The translations under genes were made by a program, and so were the position numbers. The notes under the pieces were generated by a model. It saw only the letters and a program-made list of their open reading frames with translations. It was not told the DNA's origin and made no database searches. A stretch of 64,000 bases of DNA from Orthonyx spaldingii (lineage: Eukaryota > Chordata > Aves > Passeriformes > Orthonychidae), in contig VZTJ01000243.1 of the NCBI GenBank assembly GCA_013397795.1, positions 547,037-611,036 on the forward strand, in the 5' to 3' direction. Each line of letters opens with the position of its first letter. Position 1 is the first letter of the stretch. This document shows, in pieces, positions 34,561-48,500 of this stretch.

Positions 34561-36709
34561 GTAAAACTTCAGGGTTGTTCTTTTTCACTATTCATGTATT
34601 AGTGTCCAGAAGAGATACATTTTATTGAGGATATATTTTATACTTCTGGGCTAGGTACATCAGTGATGAGAAAAGCCAGAATTTTCCACATGAGCACTGT
34701 CCCTTTGGTACCACCAGTGCAATCCACATAGACACTTCAGTACTGATCCCTTTCATCTGGAGCAACAGCAGATGCATGAGCAATTAGTGATACCTTAGTC
34801 AAGCATTGAACTTCAGAGTCCTTCACTTTCTTTGAGCTCATTTTGTACTCTGTCACTGAACACTTGGAGAAACATATATTATATTGAGAAATAGGTATGA
34901 TTTCAATCAAAAAACTTGTATTTGATGAAGTGGACCATGACAGATTTTGTGCATATTGCTCAGCCCTGGTATCAGTCTGGGGCTCTTTTCAAATATGTGC
35001 ATTCCTACCCAGACTTTCTGGGAAAAAAATTAGCTGCAGCCAGTTATGAGAACCAATATACAGAAATTCAGACCTCTGCAATTAAATGTCTTAGTGAAGA
35101 TGTAAATCATTGGGGGGAAAGGCTCTCCTAGGGAAAACGGCAGGCACCTGAAAGTTCACATGCAGCTGTTAGGAAACACACACAACCTGCACAGGCAGAA
35201 TAAAATAAGCAGAGGTTATTTTATAACAGGGTCTTTCAGATTGCCTGGGTGTAACCTGGTTCTGATGGGGTGTTAGGAGCTGTTTCTAAAGTAAGGGGAC
35301 TTCGGTCCCTCTCAAGCACTGCATGACTGTTTTGTAGATTTTTTTAGTTCATCTGCGGTAGAGTGAAGGACTTCTAATGACAAATTCATTAAATTAGTTA
35401 CTTTTTTTCTGTTTTCAAATCACTTGGAAATAGATGTTGACGTTGATTGATTTGTTTGTGGCTTGAAGTGGTGCTATGCTCTTTGTGCAAACACAGTTTA
35501 TCCTGTAGCAGGTTTTGCTGTGTGTCTTCACTGAACCTGCTGTCCTTGTTTTTAATTATGAGTGGTGAATTTGCAGTGCCAATCCTAGAACATACTTTCT
35601 GGGTGACCTACAAGAATTTCAGTTATATAGGTGCTTTTTAAAACAAAATATTTAATTTATATGAAACAAAAAAAAAATCATTAAAATTATTATTAGTTGT
35701 GGAGCCTTGTTTTTCTTTGCTATACTCACTCAGACATGAGAGTTTCTCAGGTTCAGCAGAAATAATTGTAGATTTAGACACCAATTTAAAAATAAGCCTG
35801 TTAAATGGAGTACCACTGGAAGTAAATAGTTGGTTTGGTTTTTTTTTCTTTTAGTAAAATGAAAGCTATGTGGATTATTTTAAATTTCGGCTTACATTTT
35901 GAAGCTTCTGTTTTAACATGCTATCAATATATTCAGTAAAATTCAGCTTTTGTTGAACCGTTCCATTCTGTTTTCAAAAATAGCATTCTTTTCAACACTA
36001 GAAATGACTAATAGAACATTTCAGTTCCTAGTTTTATTTTAATACATAAATAATTCTTATGAAAGGAAGTAATTTCCTTGCAAAAGTAAAGAAAGAGGTT
36101 TTGTGTCACTTAGTACAAAGAGGAAACAATACAGCAGGAGCAAATATTTCACATATTGAGTAACGAGTCCACAAACAGCAATGGGGTGTATAGTAAGAAA
36201 ATGTGTGTAATTCACTCATCCCGCTTAATCTTTCTTTCCTCACCTGCTGCAATTCCACACTGGCTTCATACAAATAACAAATCATCCTATTTCTCCTACC
36301 TGGCAGCTCTCCCTTTATTGTTGTTTCTCGTGTTTTTATCTTTCCTGTTATTTCACTCACGTGTGGTGCCTGCAAGTCCAGCGAAGGATTTGTTGTGCTA
36401 GGATCCCACACCGTGTTTCTCCCTGTGTAACAGGAGGAAAACCAAGGCGCATCCCTAATTGTGCAGTGGTGGGGGCATCCTCGGCACTTTCAGATTCAAG
36501 CCAGGATTCGTTCAGGCTGAGACAATGTTTTCCTTTTGAGATTGCTCAGCTTCATAAAAGGCGTCAATAATTTCCCTCTCCAGCCTCTCCTGTGAGATGG
36601 ATCTGTTTGGTGCCTGAGCCCTGCAAGCGGCAGGCCCAAAGCGTCAGGGCAGAGCCCAGGGCTGGCTCTGTGCTCTGCACGGGGTGATCCTGCTTGCCAC
36701 AGCCATGCT
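34561..36709. other. AT-rich then GC-rising non-coding stretch
   Basis: The part 35640-36100 is notably AT-rich. From about 36560 the GC content climbs towards the CpG patch at 36768. No coding region is supported. Confidence 0.45.
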
Positions 36710-36732
36710 GGGGGACACGGGGGGCAGGGGGG
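36710..36732 (+). other. G-rich tract (G5, G6, G6)
   Basis: Three long G-runs at 36710-36714, 36719-36724 and 36727-36732 lie within 23 bases. A four-tract quadruplex would need one run to be split, so quadruplex formation is only possible. Confidence 0.5.
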
Positions 36733-36767
36733 CAATGCCAGGACCGTGTCAGAGCCAGCCCCATGGC

Positions 36768-36844
36768 TCGCGGGTGCTCGGGCTGTGTTCGGAAAACGAC
36801 GGCTCTGGAGTTCGCGCCGCCCTTGCCCAGCGCCACGCCGTGCG
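36768..36844. promoter_or_regulatory. CpG-dense patch
   Basis: About 14 CpGs occur in 77 bases, a far higher density than the surroundings. Retention of CpGs implies lack of germline methylation, which usually marks a promoter or active enhancer. No TATA box or ATG-initiated frame is evident. A 131-codon minus-strand frame (36496-36891) spans it but is arginine/proline/alanine-rich as GC-rich DNA dictates. Confidence 0.4.
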
Positions 36845-36903
36845 TGTTTGCAGGCAAAAGCAGGAAGCTGGCTGAACACTGATGTAATCATAAAAAATGT
36901 GAT

Positions 36904-36930
36904 CTTATCAGGGTATACCTTGCTGATAAG
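36904..36930. promoter_or_regulatory. Palindromic pair of GATA sites
   Basis: CTTATCAG (36904-36911) and CTGATAAG (36923-36930) are exact reverse complements with an 11-base spacer. Each holds a TGATAAG GATA-factor site. GATA factors can contact paired sites through their two zinc fingers. With the CpG patch just upstream and motif-dense sequence to about 37340 downstream, this looks like an enhancer. Confidence 0.45.
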
Positions 36931-37340
36931 GACCTACTTTTGATGTACAAATGGTTCGGCATGCTGGTAACACAAAAGCCAGAAATACGGCGGCCTCCCC
37001 ACACAATGGGGGTGCCATGCTTGTGGCTAATAACATTTAATGCTGAGACAAGCAGGCAGTGCAATGCCTATCCCCTCCACGTTTCCCTCCAGCTCCCCTC
37101 CCCCAGACCCCTCCTGCCACTTGCTGACGCCATTTGCCTGGGACTGGAGGTGTCTGTGAGCTCTGAAAATTGGATCACAGGGATAGCTTTTTGCCGGCCC
37201 CGGTCACGCTGACGGCAAGACTCGATCGATCAATACTCTGCGTGACACTTTCAGAATTCATTGGAAATTATGTCCTTTTCAAATGACACCCACATTTTAT
37301 CGAGGGCAGCTCCAACAGCAAGGCACCAAGTGTGTTTTTG
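36931..37340. promoter_or_regulatory. Possible conserved non-coding element
   Basis: Varied, repeat-free sequence with several CpGs and homeodomain-like TAATAAC and TTTAATG words. The inverted GTCACGCTGACGGC and CGATCGATC words lie at 37203-37232. There is no coding signal. The composition resembles developmental enhancers, but conservation cannot be tested from one sequence. Confidence 0.25.
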
Positions 37341-40300
37341 CAAGATATGTTTTGTTAGTAGTAAACTTTGCTTTATTTGTAAGGTTCTCTGTATTTGGGA
37401 TTTCTTCATCCCTCCCTTCAACCTCCCGTTTGAAGAGGGCAGAGATTTAATCTTTAAAGGTAGCTTTGTAGCCTGACATTTAGAGTGTGAGCTGTTCCTA
37501 AGCCTGATGTTTATTATGACATATGGCCTCTTCATGTAAAAAACAGTAAGCTTTGGGGGAGAATTTAAAAAGTAGCCTGAAGCTCATAACACACAGCTGA
37601 AAACTGATTCACAATTTTATCCAAAACATTATGACCTCTGGGTAAAACTATTGCTCCTCTATGGATTCCCATGAAACTACTTGGCACTGCTATCTTGGAG
37701 CTGGTTCCTGTGGGTGGGACTACGCAGGTCATTCAGAGCAACCCTTCGGAGCCATTAATTGCTCATGTTGACAGGCAGCAAAGAAGAATGCTGCTTGCAG
37801 CTGGAGGCTTCAGGGATGAGACACAGAGAGAAGGAGAAATGGGGGAATCGTTGGGAATCTGTTTTGAAGGACTGTCAAAAATAAGTAACCTTTCCATTGA
37901 ATGTCAATATTGAAAAAAAATCTTTAGTCCTTATATTTTGTGACTCCAAAGTAAATAGCTCTGGTTGCTCAAGAGGTTCAAAAGCTGTGTACCAGGCAGC
38001 CTTTGGGGATTGCATAGCAGGGACTTGGAGAATCCAGCCTGGGGTTTAATTTTGCCCTTATCAAAACTAAAGCTAGATGTATCATTTGGACTTAGACTTA
38101 AGCCGACCCAAAATGAACAAAAGGTTTAGCCTCGATCAACTTTGTGAGAAAAAAGGAAAAAGCAATTTCCCAAAATAAATCCTGTGTAATTTGGGATTTA
38201 CAACAGTCATCAAGGTGCACAGTGTCTTTGAAGTGGGGAGTCTGTGACCAGATTAGCACGTGGGTAGTCCTAAAAAGAAGTAGAAAAATTAACAAGCCAT
38301 GATTTTTTGACTTGAGACATCTGCAGAGTACAAGTGAGGAAGCTCATGGCAGAAAAGCAGTTAAGGTGGGAAGAGGCTTTCCAAATACATATATCTGTGT
38401 TTTCACTCTGTGTGCACATCAAGCAGGAGAACTCTCTCTGCACCTCGCTGCTGTGTCACTCGAATGTGTGGGTTTCATCTAACATGTGGGGGAAAATCCT
38501 TCCTGGGCTGTAACTAGGGCACCACTGCCTGTCCTGCTCTGACTCTCTGTTACAGTGAATTTTATGAAAGTGAAAATAAATGTTGCAAGGTCCAAAAGTT
38601 TGTGATAGGGGGACAGAAAATATCAGAGGTGGACTATGGACTTATTAATCTGTTCAGTTGCCAGGAAACATCAAAACTGTCATAAATTATTAGATAGCAG
38701 ATTATAGGAAAGCTTTCAGTTGCTAATCCTGCCCTCATAATAGCACCTAATAGTTTCATTTACTTTGTTTGTAAGGAATGTGACCTGGCAAATTGGGTAA
38801 CTACTACTCTGATTTATAACGTGGGGCTAGAATGGGACAAACTAGATACAGAGATTAGAGTGACTTCTGCCTGATTTTGCAAGTTAACTCCTACAGCTCT
38901 GCATGCAGAAGTAACACAGCTCACTGGGCCATGTACCATCTGAGCTCTGGCTGAGGGAGAGCACACTGAGCTAAAACGTTTGGGCTTTTAGTGCAAGGTA
39001 TGGAGGCCAATGCTTCTGGTTCTGGCCACTGCCAAGTACATGGAAGTTTGTCCAGGTGAGGATTTACTTGCTCTGGACAAGCATCTTCAGACTAAACACC
39101 AGCATTCAACAGTGAAGTCACAGAGTGTTATAGCTTCTTTTTCAATGAAGTTACAAAAGATGCAAGTTTAGTACCCATTTCTTAGTTTAATTTAATCCCT
39201 CACTAACTATATATTTAGCTTCAGAAATCTTAGATTTTAGATTTTAGATTCAGCTCTTGCTGTTAGAGACAGCCATCACTTCTTAACATCAGGAATATCA
39301 TTCCTAACCTATATCCAGTGAAGCAACAGAAAGGGATATATTAGTTTAGTCAGATTTTCTGAAACAGATGTAAGAATTCCCCATTGTGTTGCCAAACTGG
39401 CTAAGAAATGAATTCATTTGGTGCAAGGCTGAGGTACACTGGTACATGCCACAAAAATACTGCTGGGGTCTCTGCTTCCGACCACACTGGGAGAAATGGG
39501 TTCAAATAAATGCCATGGCTCTGCAACTCCTACTCACTTCAGCTTCTATTAAAATCAAGAACAGTTTTACTATTAGCTCAAACAGATTCAAGGGAAGGTT
39601 TAGCATAACAAAAGAGGTTCTGCAAATATTTGCTTTATCATGGCAGCTGTATGGATTTCATATACTTTTAAATATTTAGGCACCTCTGCGTACTAGAATC
39701 CTTAAAAGCTGCAAAGGTGCTCTCAGTGAATAATGCCTTAAATCTCCTGATTGTGTCCCTTGTATAACTGACCAAAATGTTGTCAGCAGAGTGAAGCTTT
39801 TAGCCTTAAAGTCCAAGGAATCTTTCAGTCTCGCTGAGGTTTAATGAGTTGGGATTCTAAGCTGATTCAGCTCTTAAACAGTCTGATCATTAGTGCTGTA
39901 TCATCTGTCACCTTTGGGTGATAATTAGAAAAAGAAAGTCAATAACAATAGTACATAACACTACTTTACCAAGATTTAAACAAGTTGTAATATTGTTGAA
40001 CATCTATTGATGAGCCCAAATGTGCCACAGGCTATTGAGCACAAAGAGTGCTTTGATGTGATGTTTTCCATTATTAATTTGATGTGGTGGAGTTTGTAGA
40101 AGTGAGAACATTTGTTTTCATTTTATTACATGTGGGAGGAGATGAGATACTTTACATATTCATTTTATTTTCTTCTGTTGTTTATGCCACTAATGCTTTG
40201 GAGGACCAAGCACAGAAGAAAAAGATGGAAAATATCTCAGTCAATCACATTATACTGTTTGTTTACCATCTTTCTGTTTTGTTTTGACTTTAATTTTTAT

Positions 40301-42525
40301 TGATTTATTTGACCTCCACAAGATACCTCCTCCATGTGTGTTAGCAGCCCCTAGATGACAGGGAAAAATCTAAGCGGAACTGGTTTTTCCCCAGAATAGC
40401 ACAAGCTCTCAGGAGCTCACCACAGCGCTACCAGGACGGGTCAGGATTCATTACTGCATTACTTCAGCAATCCGGATATTGGGCCTGATGGGTACGAGAT
40501 GCCCCAGTAATGCACTGGCCAGTTGTTGTTACTTATTGACCACTTCCTCATCTGCCTGTTGGTTCTTCCTTTGGGTGATTAAACTCATTTGTAAAGAGCA
40601 CAATTATGGAAATCTCTGAAGAGTGAGCCTTTTGGAGTCTCTTTTATTGCCTTGTTTTGTCTAATTAATCCCTTAATGAAATTTTTTTCCCTTCCTCTGG
40701 TCTGTCCTTTTTATGCTTTCTGAAACCACAATATGCTAACACTTCAGTCACGGGTCTGCAAAATGCAGTTTTGCTTAGCTGATGTGTTTCAGTGATTTAA
40801 ACAGGAAAGTTGTTAAGCCAAAAATAAAGCAATGTACATAAAATATCTGAGCATAAGAGAAAAATGCCTTTGCAGATTGACTAGGTCCTTTTAAAGAAAC
40901 ACAACAAGCTGTTTTCACCTCATGTCTGGAGTTAATCTGTTTGCAGCACACTTGAAAGAAAGTCTAAATCTCTTGAAACTAACAGGTATATTCTTCCTTA
41001 GCAGTTAAATGAAGATATTTTATTTCTCCTCTCTCTTGTTTAGAAATAATAATATTAGTGCTGCTGAAAAGCACCACATCAAGCAAAATCACACAAATGT
41101 TTTGTGTGAGTGTGGGCTGTTTCTTCGGGGTGAATGGCATTTAACAGCCACAGATAGCATTGGCATAAATTCCAAACACAAAGGGTTCAGTTATGAAATC
41201 CAGTTGTATTTTGGGCAATAACCACCCCATACTTCATCTGTTTTCCAAGGCTGCTCAGTACAACTGCAGCTAAGCAATGAAACAAGGACGCACAATGGCT
41301 CAGGTTAACATTAATAGAACATTATAACCAGGAATTTTTCATATTAAATGCTGGGACACTACACACTGCCATTCTCAGTATGAGACAGAAACGCTTTACG
41401 TGGATCAATTACTTTCCTATAAAATGTAAAGGGAAACCCAAAATACAAATATAACCTGAGTTCAGCCTGGCTTTTACATTCTCCAAATATTTGGGATGCT
41501 TAAAGTGGGGGTTCTCCTTCAGTTTCACCACTTTATTAAAACAAAACAATGCATTTCATAGGCACTGGAGAGAGGTGGAAGATGGAGTTAAAAGCTGCTT
41601 GGTTCTTTCTAGTAGTCAAATGTCCAGATTTAGTGAATGAAGATCAATGAAAAGCAGGAACTTGCATCAGTAAACTATAAACCATAGAGTTTCGAGCTTT
41701 GGTTATCTGCAAATCTCAGTGACACACAGCCTGCTCACATCTGCCTCCACACACAGAAGCAGGGCAGCAAAATTTCTTCCCAGCCCTCAGCTCTAGCAAG
41801 TCCCATTTATTATACAGCATGCTGAGACATTTCCCAGACAAGGTATCCACTGCTAAATGTGGCTGCAAAGTCCAGCCCTTAGACAAGGGGCAGAGAGAGA
41901 TGATTGGATTCTTCTCCTGATAAGTAAACTCTACATAATCCTCAGGAATGATAAACTTTGTCCAAAGTCCAGAATCTGGGTCAGATTATTGGTTACCTCT
42001 ACAGCAGTTACACCAATAATGAATTTGGACCTCAGACTTGAAAACTCACAGTACTCTTTGATGTATATAACTTCATTTAGACATACACATAAAAAATTCA
42101 ACTAAGTTTGTGAAAATGCATGGAAAACTCTTCATAAACCTGAAGCATCTCCATTTCCACGCAAGTCAGACTTAATCTCTCAAAATAAATGAAAATATAT
42201 TTTTAAATAATATTGCTGTAGGAAGTTCTAACCTGTAAAGGTGCACAGCATTAGATTATATAGCACCATAACCTTCCTAATTATTGTAAGATAAATCAAG
42301 TCTTTACTCTTCACAGCTCAAATTCATGTACTCTGTGTCAATCAGACACACCAAACTGATGACCTTTCTGTTATTGTGAGCCCTGAACAAATGATTCAGG
42401 GTTATCTTTTGTACCAGCCAAACACTTTCCTACAGGTAAGCTTTGCCAAGAGCCAGGCTCAGTTAGTTGCAGGGCGAGGAGCTGCCCTGAGCACAAGGTG
42501 GAAGTGGGAGGGTGGCAGGGCTGCA
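37341..42525. other. AT-rich gene-free stretch
   Basis: Stops are frequent on both strands. A three-unit tandem of AGATTTT occurs at about 39232-39250. The part 40361-40640 is varied and CpG-containing and could be a conserved element. Nothing else was recognised. Confidence 0.5.
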
Positions 42526-42550
42526 TGTGCTGTGCTGTGCTGTGCTGTGC
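42526..42550. repeat. (TGTGC)5 pentanucleotide tandem repeat
   Basis: Five perfect copies of TGTGC are seen. It is a short tandem repeat, likely polymorphic. Confidence 0.9.
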
Positions 42551-45500
42551 TGAACTCCTTCCTCCCTGTGGCTGTGCTGATAGAGAACCCAGTTGAGCAG
42601 CAGCTGCTTTACAGCTCTGCCTTTCACAGCCCTTGCTGCAGTGGGTAAAGCTCAGCCCGAATTTGAACCTGCTGCACCCAAGTGAAACAGGCACAGCATT
42701 CCTGACTGGGCTGGATACAGGCCAGAACCCTTGGAAACCTGTTGCAGTACATGTAATCAGCTCAGCAAGTTCATTCCCTTTGTATCCATCAACCCTGACT
42801 CCCCTGCTGGGGCAGCGCTGGGCTGGGGATCCAGGTAACAGCACGGGGCAGGGAAAAGCAGAGAAACGCTCTCTCAGGGATCTGCTGGTGGTGTCTCCAC
42901 CTGTGTGCTTGGTTTGTGAACCTCGTAGTTCACAGGCACAGCTCCAATGCCAGCGTAGCATTAAATAGCTTTCCAGATATGGAGTAAGTAAATGTCTCAC
43001 ACATGTATTTAGCATCCTTAAGGTAAGAGTCTGTGAGTTTTGCCCCTTGCCACTTTTTCTCTGTGAAAACCCACCAGTGGTGCTCCTTAGAACCTGTTCT
43101 GTGTGCCCAGCTCACGGCCCCGCTGTCCCCGAAGGTGGCACCGTGCCCAAGAGGCACTGCTGGCAGGCAGGAGCTTCTGATGCTGCTCCCCAAGGCTCCA
43201 TGAGGGGGTCAATGCCCTGTGGGTCCAAATGGCCCCTCCACTGCAGCAAGGCTCCAGTGGGGTCCTTGCCTGAATCGTTAATCAAGTCATTGATGAGTTA
43301 ATGCTTGTACAGTGCTCTCTATTTTCAGTGTAAGGAGTAGGGGTTATTACCATTAGTAAATAAACATTTCTTTATTGATGTTTGTACTCAAGCTGTTCAA
43401 GTCCACCTTCGTGTTTTTCTCTTCTGCCCCCTCCCTTCCTTACCCCTCCATGGGGCAGGGTTGATCAGCATGTGAATTAAATGTAATTAGGCTGGAATGC
43501 TGATGATGAAAACTGATATTCCATCTGCATCTTCCCACTCACATTTTACTTCACTCAGTAAGTGCTCAGGCCGTTATCGTTCTCTGGGGCTAGCACAAGT
43601 GTGGGTCACAAACTAACTTTAAAAAGTATCATTTTTCTGGGTTCCACTAGAAATTATTTGGCAGTTCTATTGATGGACTGAAACAGCGTAAAAGTGACTC
43701 TCATCAAGTCTGTCTTTCTGTTCAGAATAGTATGCAATAAATAGCAGCTCACTATCTGAGTGTTTTATGGTTTTGCACTGATCTGTGTACTGTAGGAGGA
43801 ACTTCCTCCCTTGCCTTGCTCCAGGTATCTTTTTCGCTGGAGATTTTTCTTTTGAAACTGTGGTTTTTCAGGTAACATTCAGAAACCATTTCTTTTGTTG
43901 TTGTTTTTGTAGTTTTCCTTGTAGCTCATTGATTTGTTCAAACCAAAAAACTCAAAGCCAATCTCTGAGGCTGTCAGCCTATTTAGCTGTGGAGGAAAGT
44001 CCACCAACTTCTGTAAACAGAGCCGATGGTGTGTGGCCCAGAGGGCTGCTGGAAGTGGAGGCCTGCCTGGCAAAGTGCCGTGCTCAGCCCCAGCTCCAAA
44101 CAGCCCAGGGGGCTATTCCTGGGACCTCAATCGTTCATGGGACCCCTTCCCTGCAGCCTCCTGTGGCCGAGCAGCCACCTGCAAGATGTAGTGCAATAGT
44201 CCTCACACCTCCTCTTTCATTGCTGCATATTAAAATCGCTATTGCCAGCTATAATTGCAAGGCAATAAGCACCCTGCAAGCTCTGAAGTCTGTTTGTTTT
44301 AAGGTGATTCACCTTAAAAATCTGACTCGTTTTAAAAAAAATCGTAACCAACATTTGTACTTTGAAATTTTTTTTTAAGGAAGTAGGGTTAGAAATGCCA
44401 AAACAAAGTTTGGCCAAAGGGTCATTCTGTCACTCCTGGGCAAAGGGGATGGCTCTGCATAGTGGGTGCTCATCATAGCAAAAGCTTTTAGTTTATGATT
44501 AAAGCTGTCTGTGATACTGAGGAACGCTGATAGTGGCATGTCCTGGGCTTTGTGCTCATTTTCACTGGCTGGCCTTTGCAAGGCTTTGGTCACAGAAATG
44601 AAACCTTAGCACAGTCTGCCTGCATGCATCAGCATCATTCCTTTCCCACTTCTACCACTTTAGAGCCTTTCTTCTTGCCATTAGCAAACCCTCAAGCCCC
44701 AACAACTGCCAAAACCCTCCAGACAGATGAAAGGAAGTGGATCCATTTTCTCTAAACTGGCTCCATGACATTTTATGAAGAGCCTCTTAACAGATCCAAC
44801 ACTTCAGCTCAAGAACACCTTTTGAAGGCCAGCAGAGCCTGTGAGTGGGACAGGGATTAATGTAATCCCTTCCCCTGCCCCATCTAGAACCTCTCCTAGA
44901 AAGAGTTTCATCTGTTCCCATCCTCTGCTGTCAGCCTGACCCCCTTACTCTCCATCCAGGCCCTGAGCAGCTTTGCTGTTTCCCAGAGAACATTTCTCTG
45001 TGACAAAAGGGCTGCAATAGTATCGTAGAGCTTTATGCTCTTGTTTTAGAAAAACAGTGCATTAGGATATATCCTCTGCAAGTAAAGAGTGACATATGAC
45101 TTAACAGAAACTTTTATACTTTGTTTCAAACCGTTACATTAATAACTGTGCTGGCTGTGGCTACCAAATAGTGGTATTTTTGTTACTCCTCTGTACTGGT
45201 GATTCAAAGGGCAGAGAATGAAGACATTTGTTATCAGTTATACATCAGCTGCAGCTATTGAAATGCAAGGAAGACCAGCAGTTAGTTTATAAAGCCACAG
45301 ATGATGATGCTGTCTAATCCCCATCTCCAGACAGGTTCTAGTGATAACCAAGCACGTGGGCTTTTTACGCATTATAAATAAAGTACAGGCTGGCCTTTGG
45401 ACATAACTGGTTTTTCTTAGGATACTTGGATTTTTTTAGAATACCTTTTTCCTGGTCTGCCTTTTCTTCTTCTTGTGCAGGTAAAGGCAAAAAAGGGGAA

Positions 45501-48500
45501 TTTCTGGAGATCTCAGTACAGTTCTCATAGTGCATTTATATCTCTTCTTTATAGAAGTAAAATTAAAAAATAAAAGAAAACCCCTTGACATGTGTTTTCT
45601 AATGCTCTATATGAAAACTTGGTCAGCAGCTTCACACTTTTCTTGGCAGTGTGGTATGTCCTGGGCTCTGTATATATTCTTGGAAATGTTTTGGTTTATT
45701 CCAGTTGCAGTATGTACACTGCCCCTTAGAGTCACTCTGTGCCAAAGGAGGTCTGGAAAAAGGTACTTCTGCAAGCACAGAGTGCATCAGGCAGGAGCAG
45801 AAAAGGGAAAAAGTGAATCTGGGCAGTTGTAAAATAGGCCACTCAATTTACCCTGCACAGAAACAACTAACATATGCAAAAAGAGACTGATTCTAAACAA
45901 CTGGAAATAAGCAGAGAAAAGCAAGAAGTCTGGGAAGCCTTCAGCCACCCTGCTGGCCGTGTGCTGCCTGGGACTGACTTTGTGTGCTAAGAAAGACTGA
46001 AGGAACTCAAATATGCAGTGCAAAAAAAGGCAGGGATTTGTTATGGAGGGAAATTTCAGATGAAATACGGATGCTTTGGTGTCACACTAGTGACTGATAC
46101 CTCTGACACCCAGCAGTACAGGCAGGGCCAAAGCTGGGGTGCTATCTTCCAAATTTCCTTCCAAAACAAGAGCTCAGGAAGACCCTGGCTGAGATCATCA
46201 TTTCAGTCACCTGTTTGCTGTTGCTTTCCACTTGCACCCAAACCATGAGGACTAGCTGGGATCTGTGCCCTGCACGCTGCAGGCACGGCATACGAGTGTC
46301 ACTGTCTTCAAAACTTCTCAGCACAGCTCTCACATTTGAGCTCAGCTAACAGGACAGTACGAAAGAGAGCACCATTTCTCCATGTCCTCATCTTGTCACT
46401 GCTGGTTTGGTCATTTTTAAATGGAAAAGATGTTTATCCTACACAATTTTTACGCAGCAGACTGAACACAAATAACTTGCCTTCATTACGTCTCTGTGGG
46501 GACAAAGGGAATCTGTAGTGTCAGAAAAGGCTATGCATTCATTTGTCATGGAGGAAAAAAATCATATTCCTGACTCTTTAGGGCACATCATCCAATGACT
46601 TTGGGCTGATCTTAATGTACCCCTCAAGTATCTCAACTTACCCAAGAAAATTCAGGAGGCTACATCAAGATGATCCATGCTAAGAATGTCAAATATCAAG
46701 ACAACTTCATATTTAATGTAGACCAACACAGATATGTTTCTGGCTTTACTGCTCTGGCTTTGGCTTCAAGGGATCAGTTAAAGTGGAAGTTATCAATATT
46801 CCTATTGCAGGATAAAATAGGTGGGGTTTTTCCTTTGCATCTTGTAAAGAAGTTAAAATCTGTGCAGACCCAGTTTCAGTAATCTTTGAAATCACATCTG
46901 TGACAGTTGAGGAGTAAAGTTCAATGAAAATTCACACAGCAAATTAAAAGCATGTGTTACAGGCTTAAGAGAAAGAGGGTGTGTACCTATGTCCACAGCA
47001 AAGTGGAGAAGTGCTGAGGTATCTGGAGGTTCATTCTCACCTGTCAGTGGCTGGTAAATCAAAGTAAGCCCCACTGAGGTCAGAGGCAAAAAGTCACAGC
47101 AGTGCCAGTGAAAGCTGAACGTGAAACCATTGAAAGCTGAATGTAGTCCATTAACTGACTTGGATATCAGAAAGTCCAGACTCAGGAAAACTCTCTAGTT
47201 TCTCTTATTTTCCTGGTGTGAACTTTTTGAATACGTTTTTGTTTTAAGGTATATCAATAATGGGTGCTTTACAGAACAAGCACAAGGAGATTTCTAAGTT
47301 TGGGCCATTTCTGCCTTCTTAGAAGGAAATTAAAGTAGTCTTTCCTGGGTAGGAGTAACCTCAAACCAGCAACAACCATTCCTGTGATGTCTCACAGTGT
47401 TGAGGCGTGGGGCTGCCTGGGAAAGCAGGTCCCCAGCCCCCAGGACCAGGTGCAGTCTGTTGCCCTGGGGTCACTGGGGGACCTCTCCAGAGGAGACTTG
47501 GCACCTGCAACCTTCTGAAAACTGAGCTTGGTCGTAGCCATTTCCCAGCCATCCCTCTGCCCGTCTGACTCTGCATCCTTTGGAATATTGCTTCACTGAC
47601 ACTTCAGCTTTCCTTAGGCAAACACACCAAACCCCATCACCAGTCCTCCAGGTGTTTGGTTCAATGTTTGCTTTTGAGGGACCAGTGGGAGAGAAAGAAT
47701 AAGAAGAAAATGCTGACTCCCTCTCAAATCTGGATTTGCTATCTTATAAAAACTTTAAATGTCTTCATTTGAAGCCAAATGGTTGTAATTTGTATGGATA
47801 TACATTTGTGCTCTATTGCTCTCCTTTTATGTTCTGTGTCAATACACTCAGTCTTTGCATTCTGCAAACTGTATGCTGCTGGAAGGTGTGTTTTTGGTTG
47901 GACTTTTGTTCATCCTGTTTTGTATTTTATATGACAAACTTATCAGGAATATTCTGAATTCCACGTGGATACTAATGAGCGTCTTTGCTTGAGGTCAAAT
48001 ATTTCCTAGGAGCATTGCACTAAACAGAATATTTCTAAATGTCCAAGAAACTACTTGCAGGACCATTCAGATACTGTTTCACTGTGGCTTCCTTGGCCAG
48101 AAAAAAAGAGAGAAATGATGGGCACTCTGACCACAAAAGCAAGCAGAGGCAAGCTGGGGTGGGCAACAGCTGCCTCCTTCCTCCCCCTGCTCTTTTCCTA
48201 GTGACTTGTGATGTGGGACATTGTATTTCTGTGTGGGTACATCAGCTGCACAAATACGCTCCTTGGTTGGCATGGCAGGGCAAGGAGTCAAGGCTTCAGT
48301 TACCTGTTGCCCCAAATTTCCCTGCCCTTGTGGTAGGTAAGCCCCATGGCAGCCCTGGAGAAATGCTCCTCCTTCCTTGCACAACAACTGCCCTGTCTGA
48401 GCTCAGCTACATGCCCTCCACCTCCCAATAATGATCTTGTTTCTGCCGTGGAATGTGTAATAGGGAAAAGGAGGTGGCCAGCACTCAAATGAAGGAATAA

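Noticed and set aside
42371..43015. Longest open frame of the window (214 codons, minus strand)
   Set aside because: GC-rich DNA with long antiparallel frames, amino acid composition dictated by GC content, a short CAGCACAGCA-type tandem repeat inside, and no domain recognised.
43785..44378. 197-codon plus-strand open frame
   Set aside because: Phenylalanine/cysteine-rich start from T-rich DNA and basic low-complexity end. No family, and overlapped by frames on both strands.
44332..44378. A-run and T-run inverted repeat as a hairpin
   Set aside because: Low-complexity A8/T9 runs pair trivially. Not evidence of a selected structure.
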